From Mycobacterium sp. (GTDB lineage: Bacteria > Actinomycetota > Actinomycetes > Mycobacteriales > Mycobacteriaceae), in assembly GCA_025965815.1 (NCBI GenBank), contig JAOPWF010000525.1:1-16693 (forward strand): a DNA stretch of 16,693 nucleotides, written 5' to 3'. The notes beneath the pieces were generated by a model. That model searched no databases and was not told the origin of the DNA. It saw nothing but the letters and a program-made list of their open reading frames with translations. A program made the translations under genes and the position numbers. This document shows, one piece after another, positions 1-7,827 of the stretch. Within the stretch, counting starts at the first letter, position 1. Each line of letters begins with the position of its first letter.

Positions 1-174
1 CAGCCTGTACGCGATCGGGATCAGGTAGCCGATCACCACATAGCGCCCGTTCCAGCTCCAGCCCAGGGTGCGCAGCGGCCGTCGGAGGATGCGGCGGGTG
101 AGGATCGCGCTCAACCACGGCATCCACATCAATCCGAAGACATATAGCTGGTACGGGACCTTGACCGGTGTCAA
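1..174 (-). CDS. N-terminal part of a membrane protein, possibly a CPBP/CAAX-type intramembrane protease (partial)
   Basis: The minus strand is open from a TTG at 174 to the left window edge, giving 58 residues with no stop; an in-frame TGA lies 9 bases upstream of the TTG. The peptide begins [20 protein letters not shown] and continues with a basic patch ([16 protein letters not shown]), then a second hydrophobic stretch ([15 protein letters not shown]). This pattern of a hydrophobic segment ending in a Trp-Pro-containing turn, an RR-rich loop and another helix resembles the N-terminus of actinobacterial CPBP-family intramembrane metalloproteases. The catalytic Glu and His motifs would lie outside the window, so the family is an inference. 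GGTGAG, 6 bases before the TTG, could be the ribosome binding site. The gene is divergent from pafA. The membrane nature is fairly clear; the exact start and family are not. Confidence 0.5.
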   Translation of the reverse strand, partial: MTPVKVPYQLYVFGLMWMPWLSAILTRRILRRPLRTLGWSWNGRYVVIGYLIPIAYRL

Positions 175-242
175 CGCCGCTCACCGGACCGGATGCGGCG
201 GCCATACGGCGAGCTTGCGCACCCTCTGGACCAGGTAACCAG

Positions 243-248
243 TACGCT
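243..248 (+). promoter_or_regulatory. Candidate -10 element (TACGCT) for leaderless pafA
   Basis: TACGCT fits the mycobacterial -10 pattern TANNNT and ends 7 bases before the GTG start of pafA at 256. Transcription would start at or beside the start codon. No clear -35 hexamer and no Shine-Dalgarno sequence are visible, both typical of leaderless mycobacterial genes. This is inferred from pattern and spacing only. Confidence 0.4.
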
Positions 249-255
249 CGAATAC

Positions 256-1614
256 GTGCAGCGACGAATCATGGGCATCGAGACCGAATTCGGTGTTACC
301 TGCACGTTCCACGGCCATCGCCGGCTCAGCCCGGATGAGGTTGCCCGCTACCTGTTCCGCCGGGTGGTGTCGTGGGGCCGCAGTTCGAACGTTTTCCTAC
401 GCAACGGCGCACGGCTGTATCTCGACGTGGGTTCACACCCGGAGTACGCCACCGCCGAATGCGACAGTCTGGTCCAGCTGGTCACCCACGACCGTGCCGG
501 TGAACGGGTGCTGGAAGACCTGCTCATCGATGCGGAGCAACGGCTCGCCGACGAGGGCATCGGCGGCGACATCTACCTGTTCAAGAACAACACCGATTCG
601 GCGGGCAACTCCTACGGCTGCCACGAGAACTACCTGATCGTGCGGGCCGGTGAGTTCTCCCGGATCTCCGACGTGCTGTTGCCGTTCCTGGTCACCCGGC
701 AGCTGATCTGCGGCGCCGGCAAGGTGCTGCAGACGCCCAAGGCGGCGACCTTCTGCCTGTCGCAGCGCGCCGAGCACATCTGGGAGGGCGTGTCGTCGGC
801 GACCACGCGGTCGCGCCCCATCATCAACACTCGCGACGAGCCGCACGCCGACGCCGAGAAGTACCGCCGGCTGCACGTGATCGTCGGCGACTCCAACATG
901 TGCGAGTCGACCACCATGCTCAAGGTGGGCACCGCCGCCCTAGTGCTGGAGATGATCGAATCCGGCGTGGCGTTCCGGGACTTCTCGCTGGACAACCCGA
1001 TTAGAGCCATCCGGGAGGTCAGCCACGACGTGACCGGTCGGCGGCCGGTGCGCCTGGCGGGTGGTCGGCAGGCCAGCGCGCTGGACATTCAGCGGGAGTA
1101 CTACTCGCGTGCCGTCGAGCACCTGCAGACCCGGGAGCCTAACGCGCAGATCGAGCAGGTCGTCGACCTGTGGGGCCGCCAGCTCGACGCCGTCGAGAGC
1201 CAGGACTTCGCCAAGGTCGACACCGAGATCGACTGGGTCATCAAGCGCAAGCTGTTCCAGCGCTATCAGGACCGCTACAACATGGACCTGTCCGATCCGA
1301 AGATCTCCCAGCTGGACCTGGCCTATCACGACATCAAGCGCGGTCGCGGTGTGTTCGACCTGCTGCAGCGCAAGGGCCTGGCGTCCCGGATCACCACCGA
1401 CGAGGAGATCGAGGCCGCGGTCAACCAGCCGCCGCAGACCACCCGGGCCAAGCTGCGCGGCGAGTTCATCAGCGCCGCGCAAGAAGCCGGTCGCGACTTC
1501 ACCGTCGACTGGGTCCACCTCAAGCTCAACGACCAGGCTCAGCGCACCGTGCTGTGCAAGGACCCCTTCCGCTCGGTCGACGAACGGGTCAAGAGGCTGA
1601 TCGCTTCGATGTGA
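256..1614 (+). CDS. pafA: Pup--protein ligase PafA (proteasome accessory factor A)
   Basis: PafA uses ATP to join the C-terminal glutamate of Pup to lysines of target proteins, marking them for the mycobacterial proteasome; it acts in the cytosol. The product is 452 residues, the family's usual length, and reads as almost identical to M. tuberculosis PafA. Visible hallmarks are the N-terminal [13 protein letters not shown] with Glu9 (a metal/ATP site residue), [11 protein letters not shown] with Asp57 as the likely catalytic base, [17 protein letters not shown], and the C-terminal [17 protein letters not shown]. Reading is open upstream to an ATG at 193, but the family starts at MQRRIMG, which corresponds to the GTG at 256. 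A TANNNT -10 element 7 bases before that GTG supports it. pafB follows after 18 bases. Prior knowledge: PafA, Dop, Pup and the Mpa/proteasome form one pathway; the others are not in this window. Confidence 0.97.
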   Translation: MQRRIMGIETEFGVTCTFHGHRRLSPDEVARYLFRRVVSWGRSSNVFLRNGARLYLDVGSHPEYATAECDSLVQLVTHDRAGERVLEDLLIDAEQRLADEGIGGDIYLFKNNTDSAGNSYGCHENYLIVRAGEFSRISDVLLPFLVTRQLICGAGKVLQTPKAATFCLSQRAEHIWEGVSSATTRSRPIINTRDEPHADAEKYRRLHVIVGDSNMCESTTMLKVGTAALVLEMIESGVAFRDFSLDNPIRAIREVSHDVTGRRPVRLAGGRQASALDIQREYYSRAVEHLQTREPNAQIEQVVDLWGRQLDAVESQDFAKVDTEIDWVIKRKLFQRYQDRYNMDLSDPKISQLDLAYHDIKRGRGVFDLLQRKGLASRITTDEEIEAAVNQPPQTTRAKLRGEFISAAQEAGRDFTVDWVHLKLNDQAQRTVLCKDPFRSVDERVKRLIASM

Positions 1615-1619
1615 CCCCC

Positions 1620-1625
1620 TAGGCT
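1620..1625 (+). promoter_or_regulatory. Candidate -10 element (TAGGCT) deciding the pafB start
   Basis: TAGGCT lies in the pafA-pafB gap, just after the pafA stop, and ends 7 bases before GTG 1633. The same AGG could also act as a weak ribosome binding site at 9-base spacing. Either reading favours GTG 1633 over the ATG at 1627, which would be only one base from the hexamer. It may give pafBC a promoter separate from pafA. Confidence 0.35.
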
Positions 1626-1632
1626 GATGCAA

Positions 1633-2634
1633 GTGGGGATCTCCAAAGTCGAACGGCTGATGAACCTTGTCATCGCCTTGCTGTCCACCCGCAACTACAT
1701 CACCGCCGAACGCATCCGTGCCACCGTGCTCGGCTACGACGAGAGCGCCAGCGACGAGGCGTTCAGCCGGATGTTCGAACGCGACAAGAACGAACTCCGC
1801 GATCTCGGGATCCCGCTGGAGACGGGACGGGTCTCGCAGTTCGACCCCACCGAGGGTTACCGCATCAACCGCGCCGCCTACGAGCTGCCGACCGTCGAGC
1901 TGACCCCGGACGAGGCGGCCGCGGTGGCCGTCGCGACGCAGCTGTGGGAATCGCCGGAACTGATCACCGCGACCCAGGGAGCCGTGCTCAAGCTGCGTGC
2001 CGCGGGCGTGGACGTCGATGCATCCGACGGTGTGGCCATCACCTCGACGACAGGGCTACCGGGTCTTCGCGGATCCGAGGACGTGCTGGGCATCCTGTTG
2101 TCGGCGATCGACGCCAGGCAGGCCGTCCAATTCCCACACCGGCCCGCCAGGACCGAGCCGTACACCGTACGCACGGTCGAACCGTGGGGTGTCGTCACCG
2201 ACAAGGGACGCTGGTATCTCGTCGGCCATGACCGCGACCGGGACGCGACGCGCACCTTCCGGCTCTCCCGGATCGGGGCCGAGGTGAAGGCGATCGGACC
2301 GCGCGGCACGGTCAGCAGACCCGAAGGCGTCGACCTGCGCGACGTGGTGGCGCGGGTGATCGGGGAGACCCCGACCGGGACGCAGGCCACGGTCTGGGTC
2401 GCCGAGGGACGGGCCACGGCGTTGCGGCGCTCGGCCACCGAGGTCGGTTCGCGCATCCTGGGCGGCCGCGACGGGCAGGTGATCGTCGTCGACATCGGCA
2501 CCAGCGACCGGTTGGCCCGCGAGATCGCCGGCTACGGGCCCGACGCCGTCGTGCTCGAACCGCAATTCCTGCGCGACGACGTGCTCGCCCGGCTGCAGTC
2601 CCAGGCGCAGAAAGACGACGAGGTATCGGCGTGA
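1633..2634 (+). CDS. pafB: PafB, WYL-domain subunit of the PafBC DNA-damage response activator
   Basis: PafB pairs with PafC to form a transcriptional activator that drives the LexA/RecA-independent DNA damage response in mycobacteria (established for the family). It is not a proteasome component, despite the name. The 333-residue product has an N-terminal winged-helix segment (SKVERLMNLVIALLSTRNYITAERI, then the basic FSRMFERDKNELRDLGIPL recognition region). A middle WYL domain carries RWYLVGHDRDRD (Trp194-Tyr195-Leu196) followed by FRLSRI, and a C-terminal WCX-type region ends the protein. An ATG at 1627 is possible, but GTG 1633 gives MGISKVERL, matching the start of known PafB proteins, and has better spacing to upstream signals. 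pafC follows after 31 bases. WYL domains bind nucleic-acid or nucleotide-type ligands in other proteins, so ligand sensing here is expected from the family, not seen. Confidence 0.95.
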   Translation: MGISKVERLMNLVIALLSTRNYITAERIRATVLGYDESASDEAFSRMFERDKNELRDLGIPLETGRVSQFDPTEGYRINRAAYELPTVELTPDEAAAVAVATQLWESPELITATQGAVLKLRAAGVDVDASDGVAITSTTGLPGLRGSEDVLGILLSAIDARQAVQFPHRPARTEPYTVRTVEPWGVVTDKGRWYLVGHDRDRDATRTFRLSRIGAEVKAIGPRGTVSRPEGVDLRDVVARVIGETPTGTQATVWVAEGRATALRRSATEVGSRILGGRDGQVIVVDIGTSDRLAREIAGYGPDAVVLEPQFLRDDVLARLQSQAQKDDEVSA

Positions 2635-2665
2635 GGGTAGAGCGAGAAGCGGAGCGGGATCGCGC

Positions 2666-3640
2666 ATGAGTTCGGTGTCCACCCGGCTGGTCCGGCTGCT
2701 CAATATGGTTCCGTACTTCCAGGCCAACCCCCGGATCACCTACGCCGAAGCCGCCGCCGATCTCGGCGTGAGCGTCAAGCAGCTCAGGGAGGACCTGAAC
2801 CAGCTGTGGATGTGCGGCCTGCCCGGTTACGGACCCGGCGACCTGATCGACTTCGAATTCTCGGGCGACACCATCGAGGTCATCTTCTCGGCCGGCATCG
2901 ACCGCCCGCTGCGACTGACCTCGCCGGAGGCCACCGGCGTCCTGGTGGCGCTGCGGGCCCTCGTCGACGTGCCGGGCATGGTCGACCCGGAGGCGGCACG
3001 CAGCGCGATCGCCAAGATCGAGTCGGCGGCGGGCACCGTCAGTCACGGCGCCGGACCATCGGTGGCGGCCGTCGACGAGCCCGCGCCGGTGGAGAGCCAG
3101 GCCGCGGCGGCGGTGCGGGCGGCGGTGCGTGGCGGCCGTGCGCTGGCCATCGAGTACTACTCCGCCTCGCACGACGTGCTGTCCAGCCGGGTCGTCGACC
3201 CGATCCGGGTGGTGCTGGTCGGTGATCACAGCTACCTCGAGGCGTGGTGCCGCACGGCCGAAGGGGTCCGGCTGTTCCGGTTCGACCGCATCGTCGACGC
3301 GCAGGTGCTCGACGAGCCCTCCACGCCGCCGGAGCCGGCGTTGCAGGCTCCTCCGGACACCTCGCTGTTCGACGCCGATCCGTCGCTGCCGTCGGCGACG
3401 CTGCGGGTGGAGCCGTCGGCGTCGTGGATGTTCGAGTACTACCCGCTACGGGTGCTGCGCGAGCTGCCGGACGGCTCCTGCGAGGCGACGATGACCTATG
3501 CCTCGGATGAGTGGATGACCCGGTTCGTGCTCGGCTTCGGATCCGCGGTGCGCGTGCTGGAGCCCGAGCAACTCGCCGCGCGGGTGCGTGACTCGGCGAC
3601 GGCCGCGCTGGCGGTCTACGCCGACAGCACCGCCGGCTGA
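2666..3640 (+). CDS. pafC: PafC, WYL-domain partner of PafB
   Basis: This is the second subunit of the PafBC activator. The 324 residues start with a winged-helix region (STRLVRLLNMVPYFQANPRITYAEAAADLGVSVKQLREDLNQLWMCGLPGY). An Ala/Val-rich linker around residues 117-155 follows, then the WYL domain, where HSYLEAW replaces the usual W-Y-L (Ser189-Tyr190-Leu191) ahead of the conserved VRLFRFDRI. A C-terminal WCX-like region carries SWMFEYYPLRVLRELPDGS. Length and sequence match mycobacterial PafC throughout. The start ATG at 2666 follows a purine-rich stretch (GGAGCGGGATCGCGC) and matches the family's MSxxSTRLVRLLN start. The altered WYL triplet suggests PafB and PafC sites are not equivalent in the heterodimer (inference). 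It follows pafB and precedes tatA in the same direction. Confidence 0.95.
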   Translation: MSSVSTRLVRLLNMVPYFQANPRITYAEAAADLGVSVKQLREDLNQLWMCGLPGYGPGDLIDFEFSGDTIEVIFSAGIDRPLRLTSPEATGVLVALRALVDVPGMVDPEAARSAIAKIESAAGTVSHGAGPSVAAVDEPAPVESQAAAAVRAAVRGGRALAIEYYSASHDVLSSRVVDPIRVVLVGDHSYLEAWCRTAEGVRLFRFDRIVDAQVLDEPSTPPEPALQAPPDTSLFDADPSLPSATLRVEPSASWMFEYYPLRVLRELPDGSCEATMTYASDEWMTRFVLGFGSAVRVLEPEQLAARVRDSATAALAVYADSTAG

Positions 3641-3675
3641 ACGCTCGGCGGAGGTGGGCCCGCCCCCGGGTGGGG

Positions 3676-3681
3676 TAGCAT
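3676..3681 (+). promoter_or_regulatory. Candidate -10 element (TAGCAT) for tatA
   Basis: TAGCAT fits TANNNT and sits in the 64-base pafC-tatA gap, 23 bases before the tatA ATG. Transcription from it would give a short leader containing the strong GGAGGT site at 3695-3700. No convincing -35 hexamer is seen. It could supply extra tatA mRNA on top of read-through from pafABC. Pattern-based only. Confidence 0.35.
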
Positions 3682-3694
3682 CGAAACGACGTCT

Positions 3695-3700
3695 GGAGGT
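3695..3700 (+). promoter_or_regulatory. Strong ribosome binding site for tatA (GGAGGT)
   Basis: GGAGGT is fully complementary to the 16S rRNA anti-Shine-Dalgarno core and lies 4 bases before the tatA ATG at 3705. It is the strongest such site in the window and fixes the start, ruling out the upstream open extension to 3588, which lies inside pafC. A strong site fits the excess of TatA over TatC that the translocase needs. Confidence 0.75.
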
Positions 3701-3704
3701 AACC

Positions 3705-3971
3705 ATGTTCGCCAATTTCGGTCCAGGACACTGGGCGGTCCTCGCCGTCGTGGTGATCTTGCTCTTCGGTGCCAAAAAGCTGCCCGACGCGGCCCGGTCA
3801 CTGGGCAAGTCGCTGCGCATCTTCAAGTCTGAGGTTCGCGAGTTGCAGAACGACGGCAAGACCGAACCCCCGGCGTCGCCGGCACCTCCCCCCGCGGCCA
3901 CTCCGGTGCAGTCCGAGCGTGTCGAGACCCCCGCGCCGGAGCAGAACCACACCGACGCGCGGCCGGCCTGA
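3705..3971 (+). CDS. tatA: Sec-independent protein translocase subunit TatA
   Basis: TatA oligomerises in the membrane and forms the passage for folded proteins carrying twin-arginine signal peptides. The 88-residue protein has the standard order. A short N-terminus (MFANFGPGHW) leads into one membrane helix (AVLAVVVILL) and the invariant Phe-Gly hinge (Phe21-Gly22). An amphipathic helix follows (AKKLPDAARSLGKSLRIFKSEVRELQ), and then a Pro/Ala/Glu-rich disordered tail ending TDARPA. Helix and hinge are nearly identical to M. tuberculosis TatA; only the tail differs. The start at ATG 3705 is set by GGAGGT 4 bases upstream. tatC follows after 68 bases that hold a small inverted repeat. The partner TatB is not in this window. 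Confidence 0.97.
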   Translation: MFANFGPGHWAVLAVVVILLFGAKKLPDAARSLGKSLRIFKSEVRELQNDGKTEPPASPAPPPAATPVQSERVETPAPEQNHTDARPA

Positions 3972-3978
3972 GCGCGAA

Positions 3979-3996
3979 GCCGGCCAACGGTCCGGC
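3979..3996 (+). other. Imperfect hairpin in the tatA-tatC gap
   Basis: GCCGG at 3979-3983 pairs with CCGGC at 3992-3996, with a C-T mismatch, one further C-G pair and a short loop inside. No T-run follows, so it is not a classical intrinsic terminator. It could slow or partly stop transcription, or protect the tatA 3' end. In a sequence this GC-rich, such a stem could also occur by chance. Confidence 0.3.
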
Positions 3997-4039
3997 CCCC
4001 GCGAGCTTCCGATGGCCGTGGCGCAACTGACAATCGCTT

Positions 4040-4984
4040 GTGAAGACTCCTGGCGTTCTTAAGCGGCTCGACCCTCGCCGCCGGCGTAGCAGGGTCAATC
4101 CCGACGGGACGATGTCCCTGGTCGACCACCTCCACGAGTTGCGCACCCGGCTGCTCATCTCGGTAGGCGCGATCATCCTCACCACCGCCGTCGGTTTCAT
4201 GTGGTACAGCCACGGCTTTTTCGGCGTGGAGAGCCTGGGCGAGTGGCTGCGCCACCCCTACTGCGCACTGCCGGAGTCCGCGCGGGCGGACCTCACCAAG
4301 GACGGCCAGTGCCGACTGCTGGCCACGGCGCCGTTCGACCAGTTCATGCTGCGACTCAAGGTCGGCCTGACCGCGGGCATCGTGCTGGCCTGCCCCGTCT
4401 GGCTGTACCAGCTGTGGGCCTTCATCACCCCGGGGCTCTACCAGAAGGAGCGCCGGTTCGCGGTGGCGTTCGTGACGTCGGCCGCGGTGCTGTTCGTCGC
4501 TGGGGCGGTCCTCGCGTACGTGGTGCTCGCCAAGGCGTTGCACTTCCTGTTGACAGTGGGCAGCGATGTCCAGGTGACCGCGCTGTCCGGCGACCGGTAT
4601 TTCAGCTTCCTGATCAATCTGCTGCTGGTATTCGGGGTGAGCTTCGAATTCCCACTGTTGATCGTCATGCTCAATCTGGTCGGGATCCTGCCGTACGAAC
4701 GGCTCAAGTCGTGGCGGCGCGGCATGATCTTCGGCGTTTTCGTGTTCGCGGCGTTCGCCACCCCCGGCTCCGATCCATTCTCGATGGTCGCTTTGGGACT
4801 GGCGTTGACGCTGCTGCTCGAACTGGCCATTCAGATCGCCCGGATCCACGACAAACGCAAGGCCAGGCGCGCCGCGGCCGCCGAATGGGCGGCACTGTCC
4901 GACGACGAGGCGTCACCGATCGAGCCGCCGTCAGCCGCGCCGTCGGCCTCGACCATTGCCCACTTCCATGACGACGTCACCTGA
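4040..4984 (+). CDS. tatC: Sec-independent protein translocase subunit TatC
   Basis: TatC is the six-helix membrane receptor for twin-arginine signal peptides. The product is 314 residues and starts at GTG 4040 with a basic cytosolic N-terminus ([20 protein letters not shown]). Next comes [15 protein letters not shown], where Glu33 matches the signal-peptide-binding glutamate near the N-terminus of E. coli TatC. The first cytosolic loop carries [18 protein letters not shown] with Glu137, the second recognition glutamate. [11 protein letters not shown] and the last helices follow, then a charged Ala/Pro-rich tail. The first external loop is long and contains Cys75 and Cys91, which also occur in M. 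tuberculosis TatC as I recall it. The 3' end overlaps the start of helY by 17 bases. A GACAAT element at 4029-4034, 5 bases before the GTG, could be a leaderless-type -10, but it is a weak match. Confidence 0.96.
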   Translation: MKTPGVLKRLDPRRRRSRVNPDGTMSLVDHLHELRTRLLISVGAIILTTAVGFMWYSHGFFGVESLGEWLRHPYCALPESARADLTKDGQCRLLATAPFDQFMLRLKVGLTAGIVLACPVWLYQLWAFITPGLYQKERRFAVAFVTSAAVLFVAGAVLAYVVLAKALHFLLTVGSDVQVTALSGDRYFSFLINLLLVFGVSFEFPLLIVMLNLVGILPYERLKSWRRGMIFGVFVFAAFATPGSDPFSMVALGLALTLLLELAIQIARIHDKRKARRAAAAEWAALSDDEASPIEPPSAAPSASTIAHFHDDVT

Positions 4985-7760
4985 CAGCCCGGCCGTCGCC
5001 GGCACCGAACTGGCCAACTTCACGGCGCAATTGCCGTTCAAGCTGGACGACTTTCAGCTGCGCGCCTGTAGAGCGCTGGAAGGCGGCCACGGCGTGCTGG
5101 TGTGCGCACCCACCGGCGCCGGCAAGACCGTGGTCGGCGAGTTCGCGGTGCACCTGGCACTGGCGGCCGGCCAAAAGTGCTTCTACACCACGCCTATCAA
5201 GGCGCTGAGCAATCAGAAACACACCGACCTGGTAAACCGCTACGGCCCCGAGCGCATCGGCCTGCTGACCGGCGACCAGTCGATCAACGGCGACGCGCCG
5301 GTCGTGGTGATGACCACCGAAGTGTTGCGGAACATGCTCTACGCGGATTCGCCTGCATTGCAAGGGCTGGCGTACGTCGTGATGGACGAGGTCCACTTCC
5401 TGGCCGACCGGATGCGCGGTGCCGTGTGGGAAGAGGTGATCCTGCTTCTTGCCGAGGAGGTGCGGCTGGTCAGCCTGTCGGCGACCGTTAGCAACGCCGA
5501 GGAGTTCGGCGGCTGGATTCAGACGGTGCGCGGCGACACCACCGTGATCGTCGAGGAGCACCGGCCGGTTCCACTCTGGCAGCACCTTCTCGTCGGTAAA
5601 CGGCTGTTCGATCTGTTCGACTATGCCCGCGAGGGCGGCCCGGACGACGCGGGTCGGGGAACCATGGTCAACCCGGAGTTGTTGCGGCACATCGCACACC
5701 GACGCGAGGCAGACCGATTGGCCGACTGGCAGCCCCGCGGACGGTCGGGTCGCCAGGGTGGCCGGGGACCGGGACGCGGCGGGCGACCGAGCATCTACCG
5801 GCCGCCGTCGCGCCCGGATGTCGTCACGACGCTGGACCATGAGGGGCTGCTGCCCGCCATTACCTTCATCTTCTCCCGGGCCGGCTGCGACGCCGCAGTC
5901 AAGCAGTGCCTGCGATCGTCGCTTCGGCTCACCACCGATGAAGAGCGGGCCCCGATCGCCGAGGTGATCGACCGCCGCTGCGGCGCACTGGACGATGCGG
6001 ATCTGGCGGTGCTCGGCTACTACGAATTCCGGGAGGGCCTGCTGCGCGGGCTGGCCGCCCACCACGCAGGCATGCTGCCGGTGTTCCGCCACACCGTCGA
6101 GGAGTTGTTCACCGCCGGCCTGGTCAGGGCGGTATTCGCCACCGAGACACTGGCTTTGGGCATCAACATGCCGGCCCGCACCGTGGTGCTGGAACGACTC
6201 GTGAAGTTCGACGGAGAGCAGCACAAGCCGTTGACGCCGGGCGAGTACACACAGCTGACCGGTCGGGCCGGACGTCGCGGCCTCGACGACGAGGGCCACG
6301 CGGTGGTGATCTGGAAACCGGACCTCGACCCCGCAGAGGTTGCGGGGCTGGCCTCGACACGCACCTTCCCGCTACGCAGTTCCTTTGCGCCGTCGTACAA
6401 CATGACGATCAACCTGGTCCGCCGGATGGACCCTGAGCAAGCCCACCGGCTACTGGAACGCTCGTTCGCGCAGTATCAGGCCGACCGCTCCGTGGTGGGC
6501 CTGGCCCGCGGCGTCACCCGCGGCGAGCGGATGCTCGACGACATCGCCGGCGAACTCGGCGGCCGTGACGCACCGGTCCTCGACTACGCGCGGTTGCGCG
6601 CGAACATCGCCGAACGGGAGCGCACCCAGGCTCGAGCGTCGCGGCTGCAGCGTCGCAAGGCGGCCAACGACGCGCTGGCCGGGCTGCGCCGCGGCGACGT
6701 CATCACCATCACGCACGGCCGCCGCGGCGGACTGGCCGTCGTCCTCGAACCCGACGGCGACAGCCTCGACCCCCGCCCGCTGGTGTTGACCGAACACCGT
6801 TGGGCGGGTCGGATTTCGTCGGCCGACTATTCGGGTGCGTCGTCTCCGTTGGGGTCTATGACACTGCCCAAGCGGGTCGAGCATCGCCAACCCCGGGTCC
6901 GGCGTGACCTCGCCTCGGCGCTGCGATCCGCCGCCGCGGGGTTGGTCGTGCCCACCGGCAAGGGCAAACGCCGCGCGCCGGAGCGCGACGTGGACCCGGA
7001 ACTGGCGCCGTTGCGTGAGCAACTTCGACGCCACCCCTCGCACAGCGCGACCGACCGGGAAGAACAGGTCCGGACTGCTGAGCGGTATCTGCGCATCGAA
7101 CGCGACAACGCGCAGATCCAGCAGAAAGTCTCCGCGGCCACCAATTCGCTGGCCCGCACCTTCGACCGGATCCTCGAGTTGCTCACCGAACGCGGATTCA
7201 TCCGCGACGAGCGGGACGGCAGGCCGAAGGTCACCGACGACGGGCAGCTGCTGGCCCGGATTTACAGTGAGAGCGACCTTTTGGTCGCTGAATGCCTCCG
7301 CAGCGGAGCGTGGAACGGGCTGCAACCGGCCGAGCTGGCGGCGGTGGTCTCGTCGGTGCTCTACGAGTCACGAGGCGACGCGTCCGGTCCCACCCAGGGC
7401 GTGGACGCGCCGACCGGCGCGCTGAGGCGGGCGCTCGTGCAGACCCGTCGGCTGTCGACGCAACTGCGTGCCCACGAGCAACGGCACCGGCTCAATCCCA
7501 GCCGCGAACCCGACGAGGGCTTCGTCGGCGCCATTTACCGCTGGGCCACCACCGGGGACCTCACCGCTGCCCTGGAAGCCTCCGACGCGGCCGGCGTCGG
7601 CTCGCCGCTGTCCGCGGGTGATTTCGTGCGCTGGTGCCGACAGGTGATCGACCTGCTCGACCAGCTTCGCATCGCCGGCCCGGACCCTGCGCTGCGACGC
7701 TCAGCGAAACGCGCTATCAGCGACATTCGGCGCGGCGTCGTGGCTGTTGATGGCGGGTAA
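4968..7760 (+). CDS. helY: HelY, Ski2-like DEVH-box ATP-dependent helicase
   Basis: HelY is a large superfamily 2 helicase of the Ski2/Mtr4 type, expected to unwind RNA or DNA-RNA structures with ATP; its cellular substrate is not settled. The product is 930 residues from ATG 4968. An in-frame TTG at 4956 is less likely. Motifs in order: APTGAGKT (residues 47-54, Walker A), [11 protein letters not shown] (motif Ia), [13 protein letters not shown] (Asp140-His143, DEVH box), SAT at 171-173, [14 protein letters not shown] (motif V) and [10 protein letters not shown] (429-438, motif VI). A winged-helix/ratchet region and a DSHCT-like C-terminal region ending [21 protein letters not shown] follow. 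Between the two RecA lobes there is an Arg/Gly-rich stretch at residues 257-274 that looks longer than in M. tuberculosis HelY. The start overlaps the tatC end by 17 bases with no good ribosome binding site, suggesting translational coupling. Confidence 0.95.
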   Translation: MTTSPDSPAVAGTELANFTAQLPFKLDDFQLRACRALEGGHGVLVCAPTGAGKTVVGEFAVHLALAAGQKCFYTTPIKALSNQKHTDLVNRYGPERIGLLTGDQSINGDAPVVVMTTEVLRNMLYADSPALQGLAYVVMDEVHFLADRMRGAVWEEVILLLAEEVRLVSLSATVSNAEEFGGWIQTVRGDTTVIVEEHRPVPLWQHLLVGKRLFDLFDYAREGGPDDAGRGTMVNPELLRHIAHRREADRLADWQPRGRSGRQGGRGPGRGGRPSIYRPPSRPDVVTTLDHEGLLPAITFIFSRAGCDAAVKQCLRSSLRLTTDEERAPIAEVIDRRCGALDDADLAVLGYYEFREGLLRGLAAHHAGMLPVFRHTVEELFTAGLVRAVFATETLALGINMPARTVVLERLVKFDGEQHKPLTPGEYTQLTGRAGRRGLDDEGHAVVIWKPDLDPAEVAGLASTRTFPLRSSFAPSYNMTINLVRRMDPEQAHRLLERSFAQYQADRSVVGLARGVTRGERMLDDIAGELGGRDAPVLDYARLRANIAERERTQARASRLQRRKAANDALAGLRRGDVITITHGRRGGLAVVLEPDGDSLDPRPLVLTEHRWAGRISSADYSGASSPLGSMTLPKRVEHRQPRVRRDLASALRSAAAGLVVPTGKGKRRAPERDVDPELAPLREQLRRHPSHSATDREEQVRTAERYLRIERDNAQIQQKVSAATNSLARTFDRILELLTERGFIRDERDGRPKVTDDGQLLARIYSESDLLVAECLRSGAWNGLQPAELAAVVSSVLYESRGDASGPTQGVDAPTGALRRALVQTRRLSTQLRAHEQRHRLNPSREPDEGFVGAIYRWATTGDLTAALEASDAAGVGSPLSAGDFVRWCRQVIDLLDQLRIAGPDPALRRSAKRAISDIRRGVVAVDGG

Positions 7761-7774
7761 GGTGATGCAAACGC

Positions 7775-7780
7775 TACGGT
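7775..7780 (+). promoter_or_regulatory. Candidate -10 element (TACGGT) for the DUF4333 gene
   Basis: TACGGT fits TANNNT and lies 15 bases after the helY stop. A start about 7 bases downstream would give a leader of roughly 40 bases that includes the clear ribosome binding site AAGGAGAG at 7817-7824. No good -35 at normal spacing is visible. Low certainty. Confidence 0.3.
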
Positions 7781-7816
7781 TATCCCTCAGTAGTGGGGCG
7801 ACAGTGGACCAGCACC

Positions 7817-7824
7817 AAGGAGAG
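7817..7824 (+). promoter_or_regulatory. Ribosome binding site (AAGGAGAG) for the DUF4333 gene
   Basis: AAGGAGAG lies 3 bases before ATG 7828, with its GGAG core 5 bases away. It selects this start over the upstream in-frame ATG at 7747. Confidence 0.65.
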
Positions 7825-7827
7825 ACG

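Noticed and set aside
193..255. Upstream ATG extension of pafA
   Set aside because: The extra 21 residues do not match the family, and a candidate -10 lies inside the extension.
380..392. GTTCGAAC, similar to half of a mycobacterial LexA (SOS) box
   Set aside because: It lacks the spaced TCGAAC-N4-GTTCGA arrangement and is within pafA coding sequence.
940..1632. 230-residue minus-strand frame opposite pafA
   Set aside because: It is antisense to the well-conserved pafA and has no domain-like pattern.
4550..4559. TTGACAGTGG inside tatC, similar to a PafBC-dependent (RecA-NDp) promoter element
   Set aside because: No TANNNT follows at the required 8-base spacing, and it is in the middle of a membrane-protein gene.
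3446..4849. 467-residue open frame on the minus strand across pafC, tatA and tatC
   Set aside because: It is antisense to three clear genes. Its composition (repeated Arg, Gln, His, Gly) is what GC-biased third positions produce on the opposite strand.
4977..6299. 440-residue minus-strand frame opposite helY
   Set aside because: It is antisense to the helicase motifs of helY, with a shadow-type composition rich in Arg, Gln and His.
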